Positions 1-10,384 of a stretch of DNA of 64,000 nucleotides are shown here, piece after piece; position 1 is the stretch's first letter, and the number at the start of each line of letters is the position of its first letter. The stretch is from Pisolithus tinctorius (lineage: Eukaryota; Basidiomycota; Agaricomycetes; Boletales; Pisolithaceae): the NCBI GenBank assembly GCA_024663395.1, contig JANFAH010000106.1, positions 62,001 to 126,000 on the forward strand, read 5' to 3'. Made by a program: the position numbers and the translations under genes. The notes below the pieces were generated by a model that saw nothing but the letters and a program-made list of their open reading frames with translations, searched no databases and was not told where the DNA came from.

Positions 1-387
1 ACAACCACTCGAGTACGTGAATGATAACTACAACTGGCTTTTTTGTGTGCATTGAGTGGCTGACTGGGGTGTCGCATGGAATTAGCGTGATTAAAACGCG
101 GATGCAGTCCCTGACAGCAAAACAACAATACAAGAACTCGTTCCATTGCGCGTATAGGATACTGACGGAGGAGGGTGTGCTGAGGTTTTGGACGGGTACG
201 ACGCCGAGATTGGCACGGTTAATTGTAAGTGCCCCTACTTCTTTTCTTCGTCTTGTTTCCCGGATGTGATAAATACCTGATCCACTGACATGCATTCACA
301 CTGTAGATGAGTGGAGGCATCGTGTTCACGGTGTATGAGAACGTCATTCGGTTGATCGGGACAGGATCCTCAGAGGGAGATAAGTAG
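1..387 (+). CDS. CTP1: Mitochondrial tricarboxylate carrier, C-terminal end (partial)
   Basis: This is the last part of a mitochondrial carrier (SLC25 family) that exchanges citrate or other tricarboxylates across the inner membrane. I read three exons: 1-12, 86-224 and 307-387, with GT-AG introns 13-85 and 225-306. Joining exon 1 to exon 2 rebuilds the carrier signature PLDVIKTRMQ (P-x-D-x-x-K-x-R). The text after it, with GTTPRLAR followed after the second intron by GGIVFTVYE, follows the end of citrate carriers of the Ctp1/SLC25A1 type. The stop is at 385-387. The 5' part lies outside the window, so transmembrane helices 1-4 cannot be seen. Another SLC25 subfamily is possible but less likely. 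Confidence 0.8.
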
Positions 388-1188
388 TTGCGTACGCTCT
401 CTGTCTGTCATTCGACACCTGCACATCGGATAGTCAATGACTAGATGTTACATTGAACGCCACCGAGGACAGGGCCGACGGATTCAATCCCCTTCAGTGC
501 CCTCGGTACTCGACGTCCGACCCCAATCGCAATTATGTATCATAACACTCAGCCCTGCTAGTGTGCTGAGATACACCCTCACGCCCTACTCAAGAGAATT
601 GCAGGGGAGAGCACGGCCACGGCTTGGGCAGTCTATGAAAGTCGGCTCAATTTTGCCAATGCCAACGTCACTGGCATAAATAAGAGGAGAGGTTTTCAGC
701 AAGGCCAATCCCCACAAACCAAGGAAGGGCAGTCAACAACTTGCGTGGCATCCTCGTTGTCTGCTTTGAGACGCAATTCGACTCTATGAACCCAACTCTC
801 ATCCTCGATTTCTGCCATGAGGGATTCACTTGAAGGAGTTTGAGAGGCAACAAAGAAGTGGACTGAATCGGGGCCGAAGCAATACCCCGGCGGGCTAAGT
901 GGCGTCAGCTGAAAAATGGCACGATTAGCTATGGCGATGATAGTGACTGACTCGCAGCGGATATGATGCAGTGGAGAGCACGTACACGGTACGACCTGCC
1001 AAGAAGTGGTGGTAGAAAGAAACAGAGATCGAGTTCGAAGACTGACCCCTATTAGATCCTCAGAGAGATACGGGGTAGCAACAGGACGGATAGCTGTGAT
1101 ATGTTTTCTGTCGTATCTTTCATCGCGTAGTCTGACTGAGGAAAGTTCACATACTCTGTCCCGTAAGCCGTGCGAAAGCATGCCCACC
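388..1188. other. Intergenic, nothing recognised
   Basis: No open frame here looks like a known family and none has convincing splice structure. The last 100 bases or so resemble the sequence just upstream of the second HEM4 copy (about 5900-5960), so the edge of the duplicated segment may lie in this interval. Confidence 0.4.
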
Positions 1189-1690
1189 CATGCAGTCACC
1201 ACTATTATTCCACTCTCTGACATCGGACGTACCTGACAAATCCGAGGCGGTGCTTCGTACTCATGGATGCCCCACTATCTCAGTAACCGTCTTCAAGTTG
1301 GAAATGACGCCCGTCCGAGCAAGATAGTCGATGAACCAAGTGTACATCGTGTCACCGGTGTCAACGTAACGAGAAAGAGGTCAATCGAGGCGTGGAGTCG
1401 TACTGTGGAGGGTTTAGTTGTACGGACACGAAAGAGCCATGCGAGAGGTGGGGAGCGGAGACGAGTTGGGCATCCATCCTGTTAACGTTGTTGGGGGAAG
1501 TGACTTGCACTGGCAGGAGCGGCGCATGAGTTGGGGAAGAGATTGCCACATGGATTGGGACCGGTGGACGTGCGGGGTGGTCTGGAACTGGCACAGCTGG
1601 GCAACTTGAAATGGCCATTTTGAATGATGGGGATGGATCGGGGTCGAAGAAAGTACTTGTTGTGTCTGGATGAGAATCGGGAGAGGTGCA
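1189..1690 (+). pseudogene. HEM4: Uroporphyrinogen-III synthase relic (copy 1)
   Basis: This stretch is visibly homologous to the HEM4-like gene at 5988-7001. Shared blocks include the leader motif GATGCAGTCACC-like, TSDVPD, the SIEAW segment and the PHGLGPxDVRG segment. Relative to the other copy, about 30 bases including the start codon are missing near 1200, further indels break the middle, and the match fades near 1690, so the C-terminal half is absent. One short part is better preserved than in copy 2: the reading frame through HELGKRLPHGLGP (about 1525-1575) is intact here and broken there. I infer an old duplicate with no coding function. Confidence 0.7.
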
Positions 1691-2545
1691 GACATAGGAG
1701 TGAGGAAAATAACACCTAACCCTACTCTAGGGTTTCGGGTATGTACACCACCCCTTCCGTTTTTGCTTACTGGTGAAATCTTTATGCATACACAGAATTG
1801 CATGGTAACCGTGGAGATCGAAAAAAGTATAACACTTGCCATAGTACTCAATTGAGTAGATGTCGAGCAATGAGTCAAGGCGGTTACAAACTAGAACTGG
1901 AACTGGATTGGACAAGCTGGCTACACTACTAAGATAGCCCAGGACACTTGCAAGAACCAGTCGAATGGGTCGAAGCACTCGAGGCAAGGACGGGATACAG
2001 ATAGCGTTGGAGCGTGAGTAAGCACGCTGATTTGAATAAATACAGGGGTCGACGGTGACTCGGGCAGCGCTACAGTGAGGAGACTCGAAGGATAGATGAA
2101 AGACCCGAAAAGACACCGAAAGGCCCAAACTAAGGCTCGAAAGAGATTAAAAATACAGAGGACGAGGATTGACAAACTCGATGGCTGATAATGATAAGGG
2201 GACAAATCAACAAGTTAAGTGACTGATAAGCTGAGGAGGGCGGTTCCTGCTAAGTTAGTCACCGATGGGTTGCACTTCCAAGATAAGGCTCATCGGGCCT
2301 GCATGGGATTTTAGTGTGCAGCAGCTCATAATAGCAGTGCTGGCTCCTGGTCTCTCAGGAGTGGATGGGTTTGGGGTGTCTGTGTGTGTAAGACGTTGGC
2401 TGTTTCAGAGGGGTGGTGGAATGCGTTCCACAGCAATTTGGTGGTGCGGTTGGGGTTGGGGGGGGGGACCCTAGTTAGTTAGATTTTAAGGGTTTTGGTT
2501 TGGTTGGCGGACTATAAGGGGGTTATAGGGATGGTAAAATAAGGG
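1691..2545. other. Intergenic, upstream of the 2OG-oxygenase-like gene
   Basis: No gene recognised. The last 150 bases are G/T-rich on the + strand (long runs of G and TTGGG) and lead into a TATA-like element. Confidence 0.4.
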
Positions 2546-2554
2546 TATATAAAA
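2546..2554 (+). promoter_or_regulatory. TATA-like element before the 2OG-oxygenase-like gene
   Basis: TATATAAAA lies 33 bases before the ATG at 2587, which implies a very short 5' leader. This is a sequence match only. Confidence 0.45.
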
Positions 2555-2586
2555 CAGGCAAGAGGGACATTCAGTGGCAGTTCACA

Positions 2587-3990
2587 ATGTCTTCCCTCTC
2601 CGATATCGCTCGCTCAATCGAGGCTTCTCTCACTTCTCGCCCACCCTACTGTAGTGGGACATTACCCGTTCCACCAGAGCAGCTGATATTGTTTTATGAT
2701 ATCGGTGGGTCGACTGCTAGGTACGTTCTCTGTTCTGCACATTACCATTCAGTGACGCATATAATTTACCTTCCAAACAGAAAGTTGGATCTCTCTGACA
2801 GCGCGCCGGAAGAGTTGGATAAACTCTCGGATGCCTGCCAACCAGCCACGTTTGGCGTAAATAAAGAAGATGTTTATGATGAATCATACCGGAAAGCTCG
2901 AAAACTGGACATTCGGAACTTTGCTACTTTGTTCAACATCGATAACATTGGTCTCGTTGATGTCATTCGTAATGCATTGCTGGAGGGTGAAGATGAGAAC
3001 CGGCGGATCAAGGTGGAAATGTATAAGCTAAATGTTTACGGTTTGTGATTTTCCGCGAAGAAACTTCGCGGAATCTCGAAATCTCGGTCGCCTTGCGGGT
3101 AAAGATTCATTTTTCAAGCCTCACAAAGATACGCCGCGCAGTGCATCCATGTTTGGGTCCCTGGTTGTGGTATTCCCAACTCCCCATGAAGGGGGTGAAT
3201 TTGTCCTCAAACAAGATGGTCATGAATGGGAAGTTGATTTTGCGAGGATGATTTCTGACACAGTGCAACAACCCTGCATAGGCTATGTTTCATTCTTCTC
3301 TGATGTCGAACACGAAGTCCGCATCATTACAGCTGGGCACCGCATCACGCTGACTTATAACCTGTACTTCATCCCCGAAACTCGGACTGTCCCAGCCATT
3401 TTTTCCTCAACACCTTACGAACAACGTCTGGCAGCACTGCTTTACACACTCCTAAATAACCCCAGTCTTCTACCTGAAGGGGGGGTATCTCGGTTTCGGT
3501 CTGCGGCATCAGTATCCTGTAAAGACAGGTGTGAAGGTTGAAGAACTTCAGAACTGCCTCAAAGGAAATGACGCCGCGCTTGCGCGCGCCTTGTCAGCAC
3601 TTGGCGTCACTTGGCAAGTTCGCGTATTCTATCGCAACTTTGGCAGGTTTAATTACAGGCACAACTACTTGCACAAACGCATAGTTGACCTATCGGACTC
3701 AGAAGTCGGAGATGATTACGACTATAGCTGGTACATGGGAGAAGGTGCTGAAGAGGTGACATATGCAAGCCTCGATGGACAGGTCATAACCAAGGGTCGC
3801 TACTACTATGACCCTCCCGAAAACGGACGAAAACTGGCAAAGGTGACGAAAAATGGCCAGCATGACTTCCTCACAGTCGTTATACATAGCATATGGCACT
3901 GAGTCGACGTTGGAACATCTGTACGGGGATGTGTGCATTGTGGCCGATTTGCCTGCCTCGGAACATCGCACCATCAAAGAAGTAGCGTAG
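2587..3990 (+). pseudogene. 2-oxoglutarate/Fe(II) oxygenase (prolyl-4-hydroxylase-like), frameshifted
   Basis: The product resembles a fungal family of 2OG-Fe(II) dioxygenase-domain proteins that start with MSSLSDI and carry an iron-binding H-x-D. Here H-x-D is in FKPHKDTPR, and a distal His is in DVEHEV followed by the GHRITLTYN strand. The exons are 2587-2720, 2781-3040 and from 3105, with introns 2721-2780 and 3041-3104. The second intron contains a perfect hairpin. The frame then breaks twice. A run of seven G near 3480-3486 must lose one G to continue into YLGFGLRHQYPV, and a second shift near 3870-3876 is needed to reach the conserved AYGTESTLEHLYGDVC end (stop 3988-3990). Substrate is unknown. 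With two shifts it is probably not functional unless these are assembly errors. Confidence 0.7.
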
Positions 3991-5987
3991 GTCACAGTGG
4001 AAATTCGAGAAACGACGGTGGCTACTGATGGGATACGTTTGCACAGAAGCCACTAGAGTGCAGTAGCGCAGAAACACAATAGAACCATTTGTTCATGTTT
4101 TTCGAGTTACCAACATGACAAGAGATATGTTCGAGAAATCCTGTGAATTCACAGTTCACTACGGTATGAAAAGCTGGACAATCGCGCTTCGCACAGTCGA
4201 AGATTTTCAAGCCAGCGTGCGGACGTGCAGCACGTATTTCAAAGTTACAAAGTACGTTCGGCAGGACGACACCGGACACTGCAGTCATGCAGTTCAAAGG
4301 TCGCGCGGTCCATACAATCGTTCGGTCGTACAGTAGAGTCGTCGGTCACGCGGCAGTACAGTCGTATATCAGATGTTTCGTCCAAAAAGTACCGCAGATT
4401 GGCAGGACATAGTTGTTAGAATGATTTTTCGATGGATTTTCATGTGAGCAGGACTGGCCCGCATGCTCAAGCTCTCTTCTCGTCTAGTAGTGTTGACTAA
4501 GCAGCAAAAGAGCAAATCCTAAGTCAGAAAATCAGAAAATAGTTAGGTTGACAACAAAGTAAAACCAATAAAAGAAAAACACTCCACTGGTAGGGAAACT
4601 CCCTCCCTACACCCAAGGGGGCCTTGATATTTTGACTGTACCCAGTCAACCCAAAAGCAGCTCGACCAGGCAGACGGGAACGACGAGGAGGAAGTGGAAC
4701 AGACACCGGCGCCTCGTCGGGCAACGGCCGCTCGGAACGCCGTGAAACGATAGGTGACCGGTGGAGACGAACGGGGAGAACATGCCGCAAGAAGAACGAA
4801 GTGAACGGAATCCGTTCCCGAGATATATGCAAACCTGTCCGAAGGTACCCCCAACCATCCAAAACAAGAATTCTTCCACATCCACTGCAGCGGGCGCGAC
4901 ATGCGACATATCATTCGGAAGCCTTTCGAAGAGTAGTATATCATCCAAAAAAGCGAGAGAGGCCTAGCAAAGAAACAAGTGAAATACAGCATAGACAAAC
5001 TACGAGGCAATAACCTGGGGGAGGGGAGAGGGGAGAGCCTCGAACGACAACAGCTAGGGTGAACGATACGAAACTTCGGACAAGTGATAGGGGTCTCGTA
5101 GATGGACACGAAGAGGAAATCGCATTTACCGGATCACAGGATCCTGGATTATACGCATAAGTGTCTCGCAGCACGCCGAACACAAAAGCATGCGTATCTC
5201 GACAACGACTGCACCAAACTAGACGAACATGGCGTCGACGGAAAGGGAATAACGAAGGAAGATAAGCTACCCGAAAGAGTGAGGGGAACGGCCAAGAGAC
5301 GCGCGAGATACGACCACATGACCTCGAGGGAGTGTCTTCGCACAAAAAGCGGAATATCTTCGGAACCACCGGGAAAATCTAAACGAATCTGAGCATCAAC
5401 GGGGAGCCGCCTTCGAGCAGTACGATCCTGCGGAAAAGCGGAAGACGCGGCGCAACAGCGAATGAGATATCGTCTCAGCACGAGGGGGCCAGCGCCGGGT
5501 AAGCAAACGAGTGGGGTGATGACTCCAGGACAGCGGCCGGGCACGACATCTGCGGGTGCACGCAGCCGATGTGCGATAGTCAGGCCTTCAGGATCGTACT
5601 TGTGGCAAGTTCTCTGCAAAGTGAATGAGCGCGGAAAGGAGGCAAACGCCCGGATGCCGCACTTACTGCCAACTAGTTTTACTGATCAGCTCGTCGGTTG
5701 CGTAGTCTAGTCGACGCTGCGGAGAATGAATTCACGCACTAAAACCCCCCTCGTCCTCACCCCGCAGTAACTCAGGACACGGAATGAATTATTGCAGTGA
5801 CCTTGTAAATTGTAAACAAGTGATGATCCCGCTACCGCATGCGAATGACTGCTGCCCGACGGCCTAACGACTGTAGTATGTACAACCGTATGACCGCGTA
5901 ACCTACGACTGCCCGTCGTCATCGGGTACTCGTGTGAAAACGAGTCCATTGATGCAGTCACCCTCTCACACCAACCCTCCATCTACT
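3991..5987. other. Long unassigned interval
   Basis: I see no recognisable protein on either strand. Open frames up to 188 codons exist on the - strand (about 4540-5620), but they have no conserved motif, low complexity and no plausible splice partners. Base composition and CpG frequency look like the flanking genes, unlike the TE block at the window end. Confidence 0.4.
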
Positions 5988-7001
5988 ATGAATGTACTAT
6001 TGCTACGATCCCCGACATCGGATGTACCTGATAGATACGAGGCCGCCTTTCGTACGCACGGATACTCCCCTATCTCAGCGCCAGTCTTGGAAACGACGCT
6101 TCGTCCATCTTGAGCAGCTGGCAAGCAAGATAGACGACGGACCAAGCGTGCATCGGTTTACTGGTGTCGTTGTAACAAGCAAGAGGTCGATCGAGGCATG
6201 GAATCGAGCTGTGGACTGTATTGTAACCCGATCACGAGAGAACGACGTCGTGCGGGAGGTGGGGAGTGGCGGCGAGGATGAGACCAGCTGGGCACCCATC
6301 CCGTTTTACATTCTTGGAGATGTCACTGCAGGCGCAGCGCGTGAGTTGAGGAAAGGTTGCCACACGGATTGGGTCCGATGGATGTGCGAGGTGGGTCAGG
6401 TGTTGGTTCGGCCGAGCAGCTTGCGAAGGTCATCTTGGAAGATGGAGACGTGTCCGGGTCGAAGAAAATGTTGTATTTGACGGGAGATAAGAATCGGGAT
6501 ACGATGTCAAAGATGTTGACACAGGGAGGAGTTGAGATGGAGGAGTTGCAAGTATATGAGACGTGTGGCTCGTCGACGTTTGCGCATGACCTGGAAGATG
6601 CATTGAGGAAAGCTGAATCTGCAGGGTGCGGTGGAGGCAAGTCACTTGTTGATATCATCCGAATCACACTCGGATCGGGCTAAGTTTCCAAATCTCCTTA
6701 CCAGATAATCAGGAGAGGGCGTGGGGATGGATTGTGTTCTTTGCTCCCTCTGCAGCTCGATATGTTTATCCAGCACTGTGTGATCGCTTTTTTCTTTCGT
6801 CGTCTGGACGACACAGGTGGTACTGGTGAGCATGGACACGAGAGTAAAGAAATTGCCAAGGTCGCCGCGATAGGCCCTACTACGGCATCCTTTCTTCGTG
6901 AAGAGATGGGTCTGCGGGTAGACGTCGTCGCGCCCAAACCGAATCCTGCTGAACTTGCCAACACAATTGCTGCGTTTGATAGTCCCATTCCCTCTGTGTA
7001 G
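5988..7001 (+). pseudogene. HEM4: Uroporphyrinogen-III synthase (copy 2), frameshifted
   Basis: HEM4 cyclises hydroxymethylbilane to uroporphyrinogen III in haem synthesis. From ATG 5988 the frame gives MNVLLLRSPTSDVPDRYEA and ends at TGA 6111. It resumes one frame over at LEQLASKI and VVVTSKRSIEAW, shifts again near 6355 (one base missing before PHGLGPMDVRGGS), and continues through LYLTGDKNRDT and EELQVYET. A GC-AG intron (6637-6704, donor GCAAGT) then joins to WIVFFAPSAARYV. A T run near 6783 needs one base fewer to reach AAIGPTTASFLREE and the stop at 6999-7001. All family blocks are present in order, but at least three single-base shifts break it. Copy 1 near 1.2-1.7 kb shares the origin. 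Confidence 0.75.
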
Positions 7002-7254
7002 ACCATCCCAGTGCCAAGCTTCCTTGTAAATACCAAGACGTCATCGGATGATTGGCGTTTCCCCATTTGGTGTCGGTCCCCTTTTCTTTCACACCTTCAC
7101 ACCCGCTAGAATGCAAGAAACGGCACGGCGATGTAAATCGAGCAGTCGTTTAATTTTCAAACCCTCTCAACTCCAACTGGCCGACGTTCCTTTAGAGTAT
7201 CTCATTCCTTTTCTTTTCCCTTGGAAGACTTTCGCCCGTTGGTTTCCATCTTGC

Positions 7255-10114
7255 ATGGAGTCTCCTCTGCTGAGAATGGAATTTGAACCGTCCTCGTCAA
7301 CCTCGAACTTGTTGGCGCCGCAGGGGTCTCCAACGGGTACTCCCCACTCGTCGCAATTCTGCGATGGCTTGTTGTCACCGACCCAGAGCAGGTCTCAGAG
7401 TCCATCCCCGTATGCTGTGAGTGCGGACCCTGCACTGAATGCCACTCTTTTGTTCACGCGACGATCATTCGGCCACTCAGAATTCGTTGTCAGACATGGT
7501 ACGTAGATGATACGTCCACTTACAATCGCGTGTCAATACTGATAGACGACTGTCAATGGCGGGCATCCCACGCAGTATGCCCTCAAGCCCAACCCCGCGG
7601 AGTGGGGTTCGGCAGCCCTCACGATGGGTACCCCTGAGCCAGACGACGATCTACACAACCCGGACCCAAGACGAGACCTCAAGAATGACAGAGGCGGCCA
7701 TATCTTCACTGCTCGAGGTATCGCCAATCTAGGGTGTTTGTTCATTCTCGCCGCAGCGCTCATCTTTATGTTGTGAGTATTTCATTTGCTTGGGTGTGGG
7801 AGCGGTTAGGATACACAAATGCCGACAAGGATGACAATGTTTGCTTGGCAGTTTCGTACTACCTCTCCTCAGCCACTTACTGACCAAGAAACAAACCACC
7901 CAAGGCGGGTTCAACCTTGGGGGGATCAATGCAACTGGCCAAATACCTTCCATCCCGGGCAGTTGGGGCCTAATCGATGTCGATACGCCCAAGGATGCGT
8001 ACACGAAGGCGTCATACATGAGTCCTGGAGATACATGGGAGCTGGTGTTTTCAGACGAGTTCAACACGGACGGGCGGTCGTTTTATCCGGGCGATGATCC
8101 ATACTGGGAAGCACCAAATTTGCATTATTGGGGTACAGTGAGTCCGCTAGTTTTTGGAATCGTGGGACGACGTCAATGGTGGTGTAGAACGATTTGGAGT
8201 GGTACGACCCATCTGCGGTCACCACTAAGGGCGGTGCATTAGCGATCACGTTGTCCAAGGTCGATCCGGCGACAAATCATAACCTGACATATAAATCTGG
8301 TATGGTGAGTACGTTACCCTTCTGGAGCCTTACGCTAGGCTAACACGTCCTTTTTTTGCAGATTCAATCATGGTGTGTGCAGCGTAGCCGCAGAAAGAGT
8401 GGGAACTTGACGTTCGTAGGAATAAGTTTTGCTTCACTGGCGGGTTGATCGAAAGTGAGTTGCGCAGCGGTGATGGAATGCGGTCGTTAAACCGTCAACA
8501 GCTTCGGTTGTCCTTCCGGGATCGAATAACGTCCAGTGAGTGGTTCCCTACTTCGAGAATGCGTTCGTGTTAGCGACGAGACGCCTGTAGTGGTTTATGG
8601 CCCGCCATGTGGGTTTTCAGATTGTCCGAGTACGCAATGCTAATATCCGCCCCGAAAGATGGACGATGGGAAATCTAGGTAAGGTCGCCGTCGAATCGCC
8701 GAATCGCTATTAACGCATTTCTAGGTCGTGCTGGCTTCGGTGCGAGTTTAGATGGCCTGGTAGGTGGCTTTTTGTCCCCTCTATGCGTTCTTGATTGTCG
8801 AGTTCCCGTAGTGGCCGTACTCATATGATAGCTGTGATGTTGGGACGCTCCCTAACCAGACATTCCCGGGTACGCAGACGCCTCTCGCTGCCACAGAGAA
8901 CGGCGATCCTGATCACGGTGGTGTCCTGGTACGTCTTGGATTTTACGTGTCCTCATTTGTGAGTGGTAGGTTGCTGAGCGCGTGAAACAGTCGTATCTTC
9001 CCGGTCAGCGGTTGTCAGCGTGTACGTGTCCAGGGGAGTCGCATCCAGGACCAGTGCACAGCAGTGGGGACTATGTAGGCCGTGCTGCACCTGAGATCGA
9101 TATTTTTGAAGCGACGGTCGACAATGGCGTTGGCAAAGTTCGACTATTGTCACCCTTCTCTCTTCGCCATCTGACTGTCTTTTTTGCAGGTATCGCAGTC
9201 GGCACAGTGGGCACCTTTCAATGTGAGTCTGAATTCCGTTGAGGCAAGTTGATGCGCAGACACGTTTCGTAGGCTGCGTATCAGTGGTCAAATACTTCGG
9301 ATAACTTCAAGATTTACGATCCGACGATCACAGTGCTCAATTCGTACCACGGAGGCGAGTGCACCGCGCTTGTAGTTGTCTTTCGTGGCTGTGTTTCTGA
9401 GCCGGACCCTTGCATTCGCAGGTGCATACCAACAAACGACGAGCGGGCTGTCTCTTACAGACCAGGACTGTTATGAGTTGGATAAAGGATGCTATAGTGT
9501 CTATGGGTTCGAATATGTCCCTGGGTGCGTTGTGTATGGTCTCTCTGGCGTTCGTCAGACTCACGTCTTGTCGTTGTGTTGTGGATAGGTTTGATAATGG
9601 ATATATAACGTGGATCAGCGACAGTAAGCCAGTGTGGACAGTTATGGCTGCCGGGGTGGGACCGGATCCTCTCACTGAGATCGCGGCACGACCGATTCCT
9701 CAGGAGCCGATGGTAAGTGACAATCGTGCTATGCGGGAGAGTTCACGCTTACTGTCATCATGCTCTCAACTAGTATATCATCGCCAACCTCGGGTTTTCG
9801 ACCAATTTTGGGGGTATTGATTTCGAAAATCTTCAATTGCCAGCGATGATGTCGGTAGATTATATCCGGGTATACCAACCTGCAGACGCGAAGAACGTTG
9901 GATGCGATCCGCCCGAGTTTCCTACGGCGGCGTATATCAATACGTGAGTTTTCTCTCTTACTCCCCGTCCCCGTGTGTTGCATTGGGAAAATGAAACGAA
10001 CTGACGCGAGCGTTTGTATACAGGTACATGGAGGCCTATACAAACTTCAATCTGACGACGTGGGCCCAGTTTAATCAGACGAATCCGAAGAATCGGTTAG
10101 TCGATAATTGTTGA
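7255..10114 (+). CDS. KRE6: KRE6/SKN1-like beta-1,6-glucan synthesis protein, GH16 family
   Basis: This is a type II membrane protein of the secretory pathway needed for cell-wall beta-1,6-glucan. The spliced ORF is intact, 609 aa in 19 exons: 7255-7416, 7481-7498, 7546-7772, 7852-8137, 8188-8304, 8362-8372, 8420-8454, 8502-8535, 8591-8608, 8659-8678, 8725-8759, 8812-8928, 8991-9137, 9190-9222, 9273-9354, 9422-9524, 9589-9712, 9774-9943 and 10024-10114. A Ser/Pro-rich cytosolic N-terminus precedes the conserved [15 protein letters not shown] block and one membrane segment (near [13 protein letters not shown]). The lumenal domain follows, starting near [13 protein letters not shown]. It has LWPAIWTMGNLGRAG and the GH16 catalytic motif EIDIFE. 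Intron 15 is GC-AG (donor GCGAGT at 9355). The first short introns (around 7417 and 7499) are the least certain. Confidence 0.85.
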
Positions 10115-10384
10115 AATTTAAGGGATCATTCTTTTCTTCAAACTTTTGTCGTCTTTGGATTGCATATATGTGTCGTGCATTTGCATCATTTGGCAAACCT
10201 ACTTTCTTTTGCTGCCGAGCTCCTTCGTGCGCTTTCTATATCCTGTCACGCTTGGCATATGATTGATTTTTTGGGCACGTGATACCCATTGTGTCGTGGC
10301 CAGCCACCCCTGTCTGTCGATACCCGCACTAAACATCCTACTACCCTACAGTAAATCGTAATTGTCATTTCGTCTATCCATACA

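Noticed and set aside
4540..5620. Possible retroelement ORFs
   Set aside because: No RT, integrase or Gag motif, no LTR ends, and no CpG depletion as in the TE block.
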